Translations under genes and position numbers: made by a program
NCBI GenBank assembly: GCA_025738555.1
Contig: JAOVFP010000011.1
Span: 2,976,001 to 3,040,000 of the forward strand
Direction of reading: 5' to 3'
Source of the DNA: Cyathus striatus
Taxonomy: Eukaryota > Basidiomycota > Agaricomycetes > Agaricales > Nidulariaceae
DNA: 64,000 bases
In this document: positions 22,821 through 34,404 of the stretch, piece by piece
How the letters are laid out: each line of letters starts with the position of its first letter
Numbering within the stretch: position 1 is the stretch's first letter
Notes under the pieces: model-generated
The model's input: the letters and a program-made list of their open reading frames with translations, nothing else
Told to the model about the DNA's origin: nothing
Databases searched by the model: none

Positions 22821-23089
22821 GATCGATCATATACTGAACACTACCTTAGGGAATGCATTGGTCCTGTTATTCTCACCCCCCATACCTCCTCCTCGGCCCA
22901 CTAAATACAGCCGCGCAGCTTCCTCCACTTGGCAGCTTTGAACGCAACATTTTCCTCCTCCCCAAACCTCTCAACGTCCTTCACACGTTTACGCAGCCGC
23001 TGAGCAGGGGTGTGAGCAAGGTCAAAAGAAAGCGCTGGGGCACAATGCTGCATGGACGAGGTAGTTCATTGGATAAAAGGACCAGATTG

Positions 23090-25130
23090 ACGAGTATCAG
23101 GGTATCAGGGGGCACTGGCGCGAGACGCAGTACGTCGCTAAAAATATAGTCGACCGTAAGCATAGAACCCCATGAAAGAAATTAAACGGCATACATCCCA
23201 GCCATCCTAGACTCTAGTCCCCTCCCCAAACCCCTTCGCCAGCACCAGCCCCACGCTCCAATACTCCACTCCCTCCACATCACCCTGAAATTCCCGCACG
23301 GCATTTCGACGTTCTTCAACATCCGCTCTAGCTGCTTGGCTTGCACGTTCGCAAATTGCTAGTTGAAGAGTTTTGGCGTTTGAGTGAGGGAAATATGGTA
23401 AGGGCGGTTTTGCAGTTTGGAATTGCGGCGCGGAAGCGTTTTGGGGGTATATGGAACAATGTGGTCTATAGAGGGTACTAGTAAGACTGAAGCGAGAAAG
23501 GTATGAGCTGTGGAGGTAAGTATATTACTCTATAATGGACAGGAAATAGCATTAGTGCAAGGACCGAGATAAAAGTCGCCCAACAGACCTCCGGGGCCAG
23601 CGACCAGCCTATTATCCAATGAAGTCTGCAAGGTTCCGAGCCCATCTTACACGAAAAGAGAAAAACGTAACATTGTGTAGGCCACTGCAGTCCATATCTC
23701 GATGACACATAGCAGCTCTTCGTTTCTCTGAAACCCATAAAGGGCAGCAACACGCCCAGCTCAACTTTCCTCGTAGCGAAGCGCATAACGTTTGTCAAAC
23801 ACCGAGCGTTCGATAAAACCTCAACGAGTTCCTCCAATACGATGTGGAACGTCGAGACGAGGGGGCATAAGGGCAAGAGCACATCCCGCGTCATCTGGCA
23901 TCCATCAGCAACTCACACCACGAGAAAGCACCCGAATCACGAACGTAAATGCAGCCAAGGGAAGGCAGAACGTCCAGCACAACGACTGTGAGTACTAGAG
24001 CTCGCAGCTGCGAGCCACTTGTTACAGTGATCAGGACGTGTTCCCAAGTAAGCGCCTTCCGCATATGCTAAAATGCAAGCTGTAGCGATGAGAATACCCA
24101 GCTGCCTGCCGGGTGCTACAACATCCCATGGCATGGCTGACAAAGGATAAGAGCGAAAAGCCGCAGCAGCCCCACGAGAAGGAAAAGTAAAGGGACGGTG
24201 GAGAATTGGAAAAGGATAGGAAACACTCTGGTCAATGAAGGCTGTGGAACACGAGCTCGATGGAGACGCAAACCACCGGGTCCTCCTAAACAAGCGTACT
24301 CGTAGAGCCCCAGCGACGGAAGAGACTAATTGAGAGCACACATCTTCGATACGATGCCACAGGCGACAGCCTAGGACGAAGAGTCCTTGCGGTAGCAAGG
24401 CTATCCCAATAGCATACGCAAAATGCTGCCAGAATGGCCAACCCTCATCGATACGGAGCCACAAATGACACGCTACATTGCCAGCGTGCGTGGCCTAGAA
24501 AGAAACGAAGGCCACCGCCCGCAAAAAAAAAACATACCCTGGAGTAGATGAACCACCCAGCGTTCCACCGCCACACCTTCACCATCACCCCACAGACAAC
24601 GATAACAAAGAGAATGAAGGTTTCACAATCCACCGATAGCTTATTAATACAGTCTCCTCGTACTTCCGTGCCTTGAAAGTGATGTTTCGCTACTCCTCGA
24701 TGAAATCGGCGTACGCAGCCTTATCTTCCGGTGTCTGCAGCTGCTCCTTACACACGGGCAAAGCAGGCGTCGAAGTCCCATTCATCATCGGAAGCACTGT
24801 AGGATTTGACAAGATCTATGCAACAAATACAAAAAATCAGCAAGTCAACCCAAAGCGGAGAAAAAAGACCAATATAATTCACCTTCTCCGTTCCCCGTTC
24901 GTTAGAATCATTGAGAATACCAGGAAGAGCTAGAGCAACACTACATCTCTTCGTGATGGATGGCCAGCCTACGTCCTCGGTCTCCACATCTTGAGCAAAT
25001 AGAAGAGCTAAAAGCGGGGGGCAAAGCGGGGGAGGGAGAAGAAGAGAGGAAGAGGGTGTGTCGTTGATCTGGACGAGACGCACGAGCTTCTGCAGAAGGA
25101 TGGTTAAGAAGTAGGGTGCCGGGTGTCGAC
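23090..25130 (-). pseudogene. Degenerate repeat-family unit R1, minus strand, membrane-protein-like remnants
   Basis: The unit is homologous to 53470-55450 throughout (for example CCCGCACGGCATTTCGA at 23296 and 53671; GAGCCACTTGT at 24012 and 54349; TCTTCCGGTGTCTGCAGCTG at 24724 and 55054). Minus-strand frames give hydrophobic pieces, for example WPFWQHFAYAIGIALLPQGL and LHWIIGWSLAPEVCWATFIS, suggesting a former multi-pass membrane protein, but stops and frameshifts break it. The 3' part aligns with a short charged helix-like segment seen in other copies (near 51030 and 56330). I do not recognise the family. Confidence 0.4.
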
Positions 25131-25238
25131 AGCCTTGAGGATGAGCGTGGTTTGGGCGTGGTTGATGACGTAACTATTTCGTCGGCGGTCGGCCCTGTTC
25201 ATTCCTCAACGCGTCGTCTTACTCAATCCCAAACCACC

Positions 25239-25355
25239 ATGGACGAGCTTAGGTCAGTGAGGGATACTATTGGCTCTTCTCTCTCTTGCTGACTTCTTTC
25301 GCGTATTAGTGATATCGATAGCCATTCAAGTCACGGCTCTCTCGGTCTGGTGTAG
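25239..25355 (+). CDS. Possible small spliced ORF or truncated gene start, about 19 residues
   Basis: ATG at 25239 in the context ACCACCATGG opens exon 25239-25252. A candidate intron 25253-25309 (GTCAGT...TTAG, with a CTGAC branch-like site near 25289) is followed by an exon ending at TAG 25353-25355, giving a Ser/His-rich peptide. It could be the first exons of a gene whose remainder is lost, or chance. Confidence 0.2.
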
Positions 25356-25972
25356 TACATAGAGGTTGGTTAGAGGAACACCGAATAGCATCACACAACG
25401 AACCAGAGCGTTGAGCAGACGCGTACTAACCCTCTCGCACTCTACAAGCTACTCAAAGGCTGCATTGCGACGGGAAATACCGCTTAGATCTCGAGGCGTA
25501 CAGTGTTGGTCCGCTCCTTGAAACAGGATCACTCCTTGGTACAGTCGCCTCTCCCGCATTCCACACTCAACCAATCTCTTAGATATTTTGTATTCATGCT
25601 CAGATTAGTGTATCCTCATGTAGAAATAAATATGAAATTTTTCCATGCTGTGGACGTAGAGGTAGCTGAGGATTCATGCCTAAATCAGAAGCAATACCAA
25701 AGTTGGACATTTTCCATCGCTAATCATGAGCCACGATGGCACTACTTCATCTTAAAAAAAATATACTTGTATTCTAATCTTATTAAAGTATCTATGTATC
25801 AGATTTTATCCTTATCGGTGAGGATTTGAGGTTAAAATAAAGTGAACAAAAAGATGTGGACATGAGCGTGACAGCACCTCGCTCACACGCTTTCAGATTG
25901 TTGATCCCCCATCATCCTTTCGTGGTTCTACCATCCTATTGAGCCATTTCGTCTTCTTTTGCACAGAATCAC
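25356..25972. other. Region upstream of the transposase
   Basis: There is a transition near 25600 from CpG-rich to AT-richer sequence. The left end of the pogo-type element should be here, but I could not find inverted repeats that match any sequence beyond 27845. Confidence 0.4.
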
Positions 25973-27844
25973 ATGGGTGGGCGTGCGTTATCAGTGCAGG
26001 TTAAGCTGCAAGCACAGAGAAGACATATTAATGAGCAATACCGGGCTGCAGTCGACGAATACTTACAAGAGCAGGCCCTGCCTGCAGGAATGATAAAGCG
26101 CAGTCTGCGTCCCATTTCTGCAAAACACAAGGTTGCTCATATAACATTGCTATGGCTTTCTAATGGTGGAAGGTCATTATCAGCATTTAACACGTCAAAA
26201 ACGCGTCTCACATACCTGGAGGAGCGCGTTCTGGTGGAATTCATCCTAGCATCAGCAGACCGAGCATGCCCCCTTGGACTCACCAACATAGAGGAGCATG
26301 CAAATGCTATTATTGCTGGCAGAGATGTCCCTGGAGAGCCTGTTGGTAAATCATGGATTAAAAGGTTTCTTGAGAGATATCGCGATGAGCTCCAAACTCA
26401 CTGGTCTAGTCCACTGGCAACTGAGAGGGCCCAGTCATTAAGGAAGGATGCTGTAGAGAAGTGGTTTCAGCTAATTGCAAAAGAGGTTATTGAGAAAGGA
26501 ATAAAGCCTCACAATATCTATGGTATGGACAAAAGTGGATTCCCACCTGCGAGCACGGGTATGCAGTGCGTGGTTGGGAGGCATGGTTGTAAGCGACAAC
26601 ATAAGACTGGAAATGTGAACTGGGAGAATGTAACTGCAATAGTTACAATCTGCACTGATGGAACCACTCTCGCGCCAACAATTATCTTCAAAGGTCACAA
26701 TTTCATGCAGAAATGGGGAAATGACAATGTATCAAAGGCATCGTAAGTTCAATGTGTTGTCATATGCACTCACTTGATCACTCACCAGAATATCAGTCTT
26801 TCGATCACCGAAAATGGGTGGACAGATGGTGAGATTGCAATGAAATGGATATCCAAATATTTTGAACCAAATACATGAGAAAAAGTGGCTGGTGAAACTC
26901 ATACACTGTTCATGGATGGTCATAGCTCACATCTCACAGCTGATTTACTGGAGTTTTGTTCAGCAAATAACATAGAAGTATATGGGTACCCACCTCACTG
27001 TACACATGTGCTTCAGGGCCTTGATGTTGTTTGCTTCACAAAGATGAAGGAGGCATGGAAAGTGGAGGTTGAGAGGTTTGAGGAGCTCCATGGTAAAGGC
27101 CTTGATAAGGAGCACTTCTGTAGTGTATTTGGCCAAGTGTTCTTGCATGTGTTCACGCCGGAAACAGTGAGGGCAGCATTCTTGGCAACTGGAATCCATC
27201 CTTTCAACCCTAACATGATCGCACCTGAACAAATGAAGCCAGCTGAAGCAACATCTACATGGGGTGGATTTGTGATGCTACAACCAAGTCCTGTTAAAGC
27301 AGTAATAGATGTGTTATGAACACACACCTTTACACAGCAGGAATTACACCCACAAACACCACCACCTCAGCTCCTACTTCCTGGCCCCTCAATGTTTCCA
27401 GGCTCCTATCAGACACCCTCACCCTCTCGTATCAATCCATCTCTATGAAATCCATCACATAAACAGCCTCGAGACAACAACAAACCTGATTCCCCATCAA
27501 AACGGATGTGTCTGCTTGCAGGAAACCTCTCAACAACCTCATCAGGTTCTCTGCTCCTTTCAACAGTGCATGCCTCTCACCTTGAAATTGCAGGCTATGT
27601 GATACCTCCATCACAAACACTCGGCTCTATGCCACTGGAAGAGCCCACCTGGTCACTTCTTCATGAAAGTATCAATCCAAAAGTAATGCCTCGTGCAGCT
27701 CTTGAAGAATGACACAATCTGCTTATCAGAAACCTTCAATCTGCACAAGAAAGAGACAAAGCTTACCAGGCAATTAATGAGCAAGCCAATGCACAGCTCA
27801 TAGTCCAAAATATGGCAATGGATCACCCAAATCGTACTTTATAG
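25973..27844 (+). pseudogene. Pogo-type DDE transposase (DDE_1, CENP-B-like DNA-binding region), four in-frame TGA codons
   Basis: With one intron (26743-26796, 54 nt, GTAAGT...TATCAG) the frame spans 606 codons to TAG 27842-27844. An N-terminal helix-turn-helix/CENP-B-like region (KSWIKRFLERYRDELQ) is followed by the catalytic core: YGMDKSGF (first Asp), FMDGHSSH (second Asp) and VLQGLDVVCF (third Asp). The splice join gives KASLSITENGWTDGE, the usual family sequence, which fixes the acceptor. The long C-terminal part ends in a coiled-coil-like NLQSAQERDKAYQAINEQAN. TGA stops at 26876, 27317, 27446 and 27710 interrupt an otherwise open frame, each at a place where CGA (Arg) fits. It would cut and paste DNA at TA sites. 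Terminal repeats were not found. Confidence 0.88.
26743..26796 (+). other. Intron of the pogo-type transposase
   Basis: GTAAGT...TATCAG, 54 nt. An earlier AG at 26788 would put the downstream exon out of frame; the AG at 26796 restores it and the conserved SLxxxENGWTDGE sequence. Confidence 0.85.
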
Positions 27845-27876
27845 TCCACCCCACACCATACTACTGTCAGTTAATT

Positions 27877-28070
27877 ATGGAGGATGATGATACATCTTTT
27901 CATCTGTGTTTTAACTCATCATCATCATGTAAACAACTGACTAATCCACCTTTCAAGTACTGTGATTCTTGTTGTCAACATGCAAGGGCCAAAAAAAAAA
28001 GAAATCAGTGCACAGACACAAAAAATAAAGAGACCACATGTGTAGCTGGAGAAAAATGGCACAGGGATTC
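27877..28070 (+). pseudogene. 5' fragment of an interrupted unknown gene (Cys-rich segment)
   Basis: The frame opens with MEDDDTSFHLCFNSSSSCK and continues with a Cys pattern (C-x6-C-x10-C-x2-C) and a basic stretch, a possible zinc-binding module. It is open up to the foldback-like element. Removing that element and one copy of its 7-bp repeat joins it in frame with 32141-32305. Family not recognised; it may be another transposon gene. Confidence 0.5.
28064..28070. repeat. 7-bp target duplication GGGATTC, left copy
   Basis: GGGATTC recurs at 32134-32140 on the other side of foldback-like element B. An eighth base would be a mismatch (C against T, or A against C). Confidence 0.7.
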
Positions 28071-29395
28071 CATAAGTGTCAGCCAATTTGATCATATAAC
28101 AGCAGTGTTACATGATTGCCCCAATCACACAAGCCCAGTCACTATATGATTGGGATCATAAACAATCATTGAGGTTCTAATTGAATATTACTATTGTATA
28201 AATGTATTAGATGATCATAAACAATCATTGATTTCATCTAATTGAGTATTACTATTGTATGAATGGTTAGGTAATCATAAACAATCATCAATTTTTTCTA
28301 ATTGAATATTAGTATGAATGGTTAGGCAATCATAAACAATCATTGATTTTTCTAATTGAATATTATTATTGTATAGATGGTGAGGTGATCATAAACAATC
28401 ATTGATGTTTTCTAATTCAATATTAATATTAAATGGTGGTTAGGCAATCATAGACAATCATTGATTTTTCTAATTGAATATTAGTATGAATAGTTAGGCA
28501 ATCATAAACAATCATTGATTTTTCTAATTGAATATTATTATTGTATAGATAGTGAGGTGATCATAAACAATCATTGATGTTTTCTAATCTAATATTAATA
28601 TTGAATGGTTGGTTAGGCAGTCATAAACAATTATTTATTACTACTAATTGAATATTAATATGGGTGGTTAAGCAATCATAAGCAATCATTGATAGTTTAT
28701 AATTGAATATTATTATTGTATGGGTGGTGAGGTAATCATAAACAATCATTGATTTTACTAATTGAATATTAGTATAGATGGTTAGGCAATCATAAGCAAT
28801 CAATGATAACTACTAATTGGATATTACTACTGTATGGATTTGTCACATTTCCTCACACGTCACGATTGTCACACATATTCCCACGCATCACATATTTCCC
28901 ACGCATCACACATTTCCCACGCATCAATATTTCCCGCATGTCACATGTGTCACAGGTATCACATATATTCCCACATGTCATGTTTATCCTGTGTTACAAT
29001 AGTCACATACATTCCTGTGTATCATGTGTTTTATATATGTCACTATTGTCACGTTCGTCTCATGCATGACAATTGCCACATACATTCCCACGCTTCATGC
29101 TAGTCACGCTTTTCATGCGCGTCACAATTGTCACATACATTCCCACACTTCATGTTAGTTATGCTTTTCATATTTGTCATGCACATTATACTTTTAGCAC
29201 TCATCACCCTTTTCATATCACTACATTTGTCATACTTTGCAGTGTCACATTTGTCCCATGCATTACAATTGTCACATACATTCCCATGCTTCATGTTAGT
29301 CATACTTTTTATGAATGTCGTATTTCTCACATTTGTCACATCATTACATTTGTTATACTTTACACCTTAATAACCATACTTTATAAGCATGTCAC
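28071..29395. repeat. Left arm of foldback-like element B
   Basis: The outer AACAATCATTGA units and the inner CACACATTTCCCACGCATCA minisatellite have their reverse complement at 31040-32133. Frames here (28803-29069, 29073-29450 plus) are repeat translations. Confidence 0.85.
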
Positions 29396-29498
29396 TTGTC
29401 ATGGTCTTAGTGTAGGTGGCAAATTGAAAACTATATTAATAGAAGGATAGTTAGCAATAGCATGTGGATGGACCACTTCCTGATATTGTCTGAGTAGT

Positions 29499-29568
29499 TA
29501 CCTGATTCATTCTGCTGGTAGTCATATGCTTATCTTAAAGATTAAGCCATGCATGTACAAGGATAAAC
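29499..29568 (+). ncRNA. Fragment of 18S rRNA: first about 70 nt of the mature 5' end
   Basis: The stretch starts TACCTG, contains CTGnnGGTAGTCATATGCTT and AAGATTAAGCCATGCATGT, and ends at ATAAAC. Against the universal 18S 5' end I count about ten differences in 70, mostly transitions, with no gaps. Similarity starts at the first base of mature 18S and stops abruptly after ATAAAC. It is a fragment embedded in the loop of foldback-like element B and not a working rRNA gene. Confidence 0.82.
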
Positions 29569-30553
29569 AACATATATCAGAGATATCAACACATATGGCA
29601 GTATAGAAGTGAACCTGATTGTCATGGAAGAAGTTTCTGAGTTGAAGGAAATTCTAAGACAAAGAATTGTGAGTTAATAGCACATCCATCTATCCATATG
29701 TACCAGTGATGTAAAGTAATCTGTATTTAATGAATGTAATGTACTGTACTTAAATAGGTACAGAATAATGGTAGCAAGCTGAGTATTGAAAAGAGAAATA
29801 AGACCAATTCTATGGGACAGGCAATTTGCCTGCTCTACATTGTGACACAATATCAATATGAGTCAAGGTAGTTTTCATTACCTCACTGTATCAATAAAGC
29901 AAATTGTCATGTTGTTATATAGAGTAAGCAGATATATGACTCACTAATGTGTATTGAAGATTTCAGTATAACCACTAGTGATACAAGAATCATGATCATC
30001 TAATGACTGAGATCTGTAAGTTTGATGTGATGTAGAATTACATATCTCACTGTTCTTTCACATTTTTTGTCCATGTGTGGATCTATCCCCAAATGTTTCA
30101 ATATGAAAATATTCAATGCCATCATATCACATCTCTAGTCTTGATTGTAAAATGTCAATGGGCTTACATACACACTCTGTGTTTTCATTTTAGTTGCTTC
30201 TTACTGATAGACTTCCATAATTTACTAATTGTCATATCCCATGTTGTGACCTTCAATATAACAAGAACATATTTGTTTCCTTTTCTTTAATAATTAACTC
30301 TGCAGTTTTGGATAATTCTGTTCTGTTACAATTTGAACAATAGTATAGATATACAGGTAACCAAACACATCTGACCAGCTCAAGTGTAAGCAAATGTAAG
30401 AAGCAAAATTAAGTTCACATACTTACAGTTGTTATATCTTATGTCAGATAAATAAAGTTGAAATATTCAACATGTCATAATAAGTTCAAGAAATCTTGTT
30501 TTCCCATTAAATATGTGACAAATGAGATACATATTGAGAACATGACAAACTTG
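29569..30553. other. Loop of foldback-like element B, no gene seen
   Basis: AT-rich, CpG-poor sequence with only short frames. It follows the 18S fragment and precedes the solo LTR. If the 18S piece belongs to a retroposed RNA, the body of that RNA would lie here. Confidence 0.45.
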
Positions 30554-30885
30554 TGTCAGAAGTAACAAGATAAAGGAGAGTGATTGAGAGGATAGAGAGT
30601 AATAAAAGAGCAAAGAGGGTGATAAAGGAGCAAGAACTCAAACACAGACACAGACACAAAATGGGGAGGAAAGCTTGTTATCAACTACCAAGTTACAGAG
30701 TGTTTATATACTGAGTGTGTCTACCAAAGTCCCAACCAAGGTCCATGTAACTAAGGTAACAGACAGCTGTCAATCTGTCAATCACATATCTGTCAATCAA
30801 GAATCTGTCAATCACAGAACTGTCAAGTATGACAGATGACAAGTGACAGCTGTCAAAGAAGCTGTGCAATCCAGAATATCTAACA
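30554..30885 (-). mobile_element. Solo LTR, family TGTTAGATATTCTGG, 332 bp, TSD ACTTG
   Basis: On the minus strand it runs from TGTTAGATATTCTGG to TTACTTCTGACA. The 5-bp ACTTG is present on both sides (30549-30553 and 30886-30890). It contains a TATA-like AGTATATAAAC region. A second copy is at 63485-63791 in the NLR pseudogene. Internal tandem ACAGCTGTCAATCTGTCAA-type repeats explain the length difference. A 5-bp duplication fits Ty1/copia or gypsy LTR elements. Confidence 0.9.
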
Positions 30886-31039
30886 ACTTGACATGTGACT
30901 TGCATCAAAAACATAATACAAATAAAAAACCATGATAGGGTAGTAGAGCATAACAAGTGATATGCTGAGTATCTCCCACTTCACAAAGTTTCAAATTTAA
31001 ATATGTTGTCAATGTCAAAGGCCAAATTAGGCTACTGAG

Positions 31040-32133
31040 CAGTGAAAATTGTGGCAAATGTAACATGTGAAAAGAGCATGATGAATGACACACATAGGAT
31101 ATGTAATATGAATTGAAAGAGTAATACCTATGAAAGGCATGATTGCAAAGCATGACAAATGTAGTGATGTCACAAGTGTGACACACATAAAAGCGTGACA
31201 TGTGTGAAAAGTGTGACTAACATGAAGCACAGGAATGTATGTAACAATTATCATGCACGAGACAAACATGACATGTGGAAATATATGTGACAATGGTGAC
31301 ATGCATAAAACATGTGATGTGTGTGAATAACATGAAGCATGGGAATGTATGTGACAATGGTGATACATATAAAACATGTGACACACAGGAATGTATGTGA
31401 CTATTGTAAAATGCAGGACAAATGTGACATGTGGGAATATATGTGAAAATGTGACATAGGTAGCTAACATGAAGTGTGGGAATATATGTGATACCTGTGA
31501 CACATGTGATGTGCAGGAAATATGTGATGCGTGAGAAATGTGTGAGGCGTGGGAAATATGTGTGACAATCGTGACGTGTGAGGAAATGTGACAAATCCAT
31601 ACAGTAGTAATATCCAATTAGTAGTTATCATTGATTGCTTATGATTGCCTAACCATCTATACTAATATTCAATTAGTAAAATTAATGATTGTTTATAATT
31701 ACCTCACCACCCATACAATAATAATATTCAATTAGTAGTAATAAATAATTGGTTATGACTGCCTAACCAACCATTCAATATTAATATTAGATTAGAAAAC
31801 ATCAATGATTGTTTATGATCACCTCACCATCCATACAACAATATTCATTTAGAAAAATCAATGATTGTTTATGATTGCATAACCATTCATACTAATATTC
31901 AATTAGAAAAATTTGATGATTGTTTATGATTGCCTAACCATTCATACAATAGTAATACTCAATTAGATGAAATCAATGATTGTTTATGATCACCTAATAC
32001 ATTCATATAATTGTAACATTCAATTAGAACCTCAATGATTGTTTATGATCCCAATCATATAGTGGCTGGGCTTGTGTGATTGGGGCAATCATATAACACT
32101 GCTGTTATATGATCAAATTGGCTGACACCCCTC
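31040..32133. repeat. Right arm of foldback-like element B
   Basis: Reverse complement of the left arm, with fewer outer units (8 against 12). The last 56 bases mirror 28071-28126 closely. Confidence 0.85.
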
Positions 32134-32323
32134 GGGATTCTGATGTGATAACGCTAGAAAAGAGTATGGGCTTGAATATACCTCAAATTGTAGAGATTGA
32201 AGCAGAATTAAGTAATATGGATTGGAACTGGGAAGTGTCGACATTGTTGACAAAAACCTTGCTTGCATTTGTTAGGATAAAGGAATCAAAAAAAATTAAT
32301 ACTTGGTATGTCTGTGTGTGCTT
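32134..32323 (+). pseudogene. 3' fragment of the interrupted gene beyond foldback-like element B
   Basis: The frame reads (R)DSDVITLEKSMGLNIPQIV and continues through NMDWNWEVSTLLTKTLLAFV to about 32305, where GTATGT could be a splice donor. It is in frame with 27877-28070 once the foldback element is removed. It does not continue in frame into the helicase remnant at 38711. Function unknown. Confidence 0.45.
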
Positions 32324-32337
32324 AAAAGGAAGTCTAC
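32324..32337. repeat. LINE target duplication AAAAGGAAGTCTAC, left copy
   Basis: 14 bp, identical to 38705-38718 after the poly-A tail; the first A residues are ambiguous with the tail. Confidence 0.92.
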
Positions 32338-32378
32338 ATACTTACTCACAGTGAACCACCATCATCAACAAATTTCCC

Positions 32379-34404
32379 ATGGTAAAATATCAGCTCATCA
32401 TCAATGACAATGACAACAGTGCTCCTATCTCAAACCCTATCTCACTTCTACCTACATATTCACACACCTCTTGCTCACACCTCTCAAATGATACCACTTT
32501 TATGCCCCCAGGGTCCTGGAACACTGACCCCGCAGGGGGATCACCTGCCAACAGGACCTCTCCCACAACAGGCCCCCTCCATACATCACTCCCCTCCTCC
32601 CAGACCACAACCACAGGCACAAGAACATGGGCTAAGGCTTCTGGGATTCCAGAATCACGCTTCAAATCACTTGATGCTGCCAGGGCTTTCCTCTCCACAA
32701 ACCAGTACTGGCCAGCTGATGGCGGCCACCTCTCCCCCCAAACAGTCTCCACCCTCCTCACACAAGTGCTCACAGTCCTACTGAAAGCCCCAAAGGTACC
32801 TATAGACACCCTCCATGCCATTGCCACAATCCTCCAACACAAGGATTGGGATCGGATTGCAACTTCTGTGGCAAATTGTGTGGTGAATTACTACACAATC
32901 CACAGACCCTTGCACAGCTGCTATCACGTCCCTCGGTGGGGCCACTCGCCGTTTACAGGGGGTGGCTATGCATCTAACAAAAACTGGCGACACTTCAAAT
33001 GGCACCACAACAGGACTCACAGCCCCTTCATATGCCACAGTGGCAGTGGCAGTGGCACTGCCTCATGCCCAGGCCATTGCAACAGGGGAACAACTGGATT
33101 GACAGTTCAAGGTCAAGCTCCCACCAACAGACTGCACTGCCAAACATGTGCTGGCTACCCTGTCCTCTCAGGAGCTGGTGGCAAAAGCCAACCTGGCTCT
33201 GGACCAGATGGAAATGGCAGCAACAGACCAGCCCCCCCACATGGAGTTCTTTACTGCTCATCTTTCCAACACCTCCATCATTCTTGAACTTGACTCTCAG
33301 ACATCTGCTAACTGGCTCAAACAGCATGATACCGCAGCCCTCTTCACTGGCTACTTCGACGGTACATGCTCACCTAATCTATCCCTTTTTGACACTGTTG
33401 CAGAGTTCATACCAATCACTTTTGAACCTAATGTGCTCTCCATTGCAGCAATTGAAGAGAAGAGCAGTCTTACAACAAATGCCATCAACAGTATCAAAGC
33501 TCTCAAACCCCCAGATTGTTGAAAGGCAGGCCAACACTTTGCACACTTTGCAGTTTCGTTCTCCAATAGGGACCAGGCGAACCAGGCCATCAGAAATGGA
33601 ATAGTAGTGGCTGGGAAGCATGTCCAAGTCCGACAAAGACTAGTGGAACCCAAATGATGCCTTCGATGCCAACACATTGGTGGTCACCTCTCTGGAGCAT
33701 GTAAAGCCACCGAACCTAGCTGTGCATGGTGTGCTGAACATCATGACACATCAGCATGCCCACTCGCCTCAGTCCAGGATAATAGCCACCTCCAATGTGC
33801 CAACTGCCCAGGTAAGGAGGCAGAAGGCCATGGTGCTGCCTCCTGCTCTTGTCCTGCCTTTCTCAAGAAACTGCAGACAATGTTTGCATACTCAGCTGCT
33901 AATAAGTACAGATTCTTCCCCACAGATGATCCCAGCACCTGGGCCCCAGCCAGCAACTCTATCTCTTGGGGAGTTGATCCTACTGCATGGCAGGCAATGG
34001 CTGAACCTCCCCCATCCCCTCCTCAGTGACCTGCACAATGCTCTCTACACTCCTTCCCCTTGGAGGCTCCTCCTAATACTGTACCTCATCCACTTCCCCC
34101 CCATCCCATGCCCATGACCACTGAACATCCTCCTCCTGCACCATCTCAGCTTCAGCCCATGTGCCCCCCACAACAGCCTGCAACATGCAAACCGGCTTAC
34201 CAGGGTCAGGCACAGATTACTGCCTCCTCTGATATTCAGAGGAAAGCAGGGAAGTCAGCACACCTTGATGACTACTTCATCCCATCTTGCCCTCCCTCCT
34301 GGGTGAGTGCTAATGAGGACACTATGTTCACCCCTCCCACCCACAGCTCACTTACCCCTCCTGCTACATCCTCTGCCAGGATTGATGAATGGGAGACAAT
34401 ATAG
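32379..34404 (+). pseudogene. LINE ORF1, gag-like protein with CCHC zinc knuckles
   Basis: The ATG at 32379 opens a Pro/Ser/Thr-rich N-terminus, then SRFKSLDAARAFLSTNQYWP. A frameshift near 32890-32910 moves the frame by one; the downstream frame reads HAQAIATGEQLD, then after a TGA QFKVKLPPTDCTAKHVLATL, as expected for ORF1 of this family. An RRM-like region is followed by two zinc knuckles, CLRCQHIGGHLSGAC and CAWCAEHHDTSAC. TGA codons at 33100, 33520, 33655 and 34027 fit Arg CGA. The TAG at 34402-34404 is the natural stop. The protein would package LINE RNA. Confidence 0.82.

Larger units (their letters stand above)
28071..32133. mobile_element. Foldback-like element B, 4063 bp
   Basis: The ends are inverted repeats starting with (CATAA/GAGGG)GTGTCAGCCAATTTG, and the pairing continues through long arms. 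An outer block of about 60-bp units on GATCATAAACAATCATTGA has about 12 units at left (28150-28805) and 8 at right (31620-32060); an inner minisatellite of TCACATTTnCCCACGCATC type is at 28850-29370 and 31060-31600. The loop holds an 18S rRNA fragment and a solo LTR. A 7-bp duplication GGGATTC flanks it, and its removal rejoins one reading frame. No transposase is visible; the arms are too long and repetitive for an ordinary MITE. Confidence 0.82.

Noticed and set aside
24000..25000. Naming the hydrophobic minus-strand pieces as a specific Agaricomycete membrane-protein family
   Set aside because: Hydrophobic stretches alone do not identify a family, and the frames are broken.
26743..26788. 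46-nt version of the transposase intron ending at the first CAG
   Set aside because: It puts the downstream exon out of frame; the 54-nt version to 26796 keeps frame and restores the conserved sequence.
28150..28805. Regularly spaced repeats resembling a CRISPR array
   Set aside because: Both the repeat and the spacer parts are conserved between units and are mirrored in reverse complement at 31620-32060. This is a tandem repeat in a transposon arm of a eukaryote.
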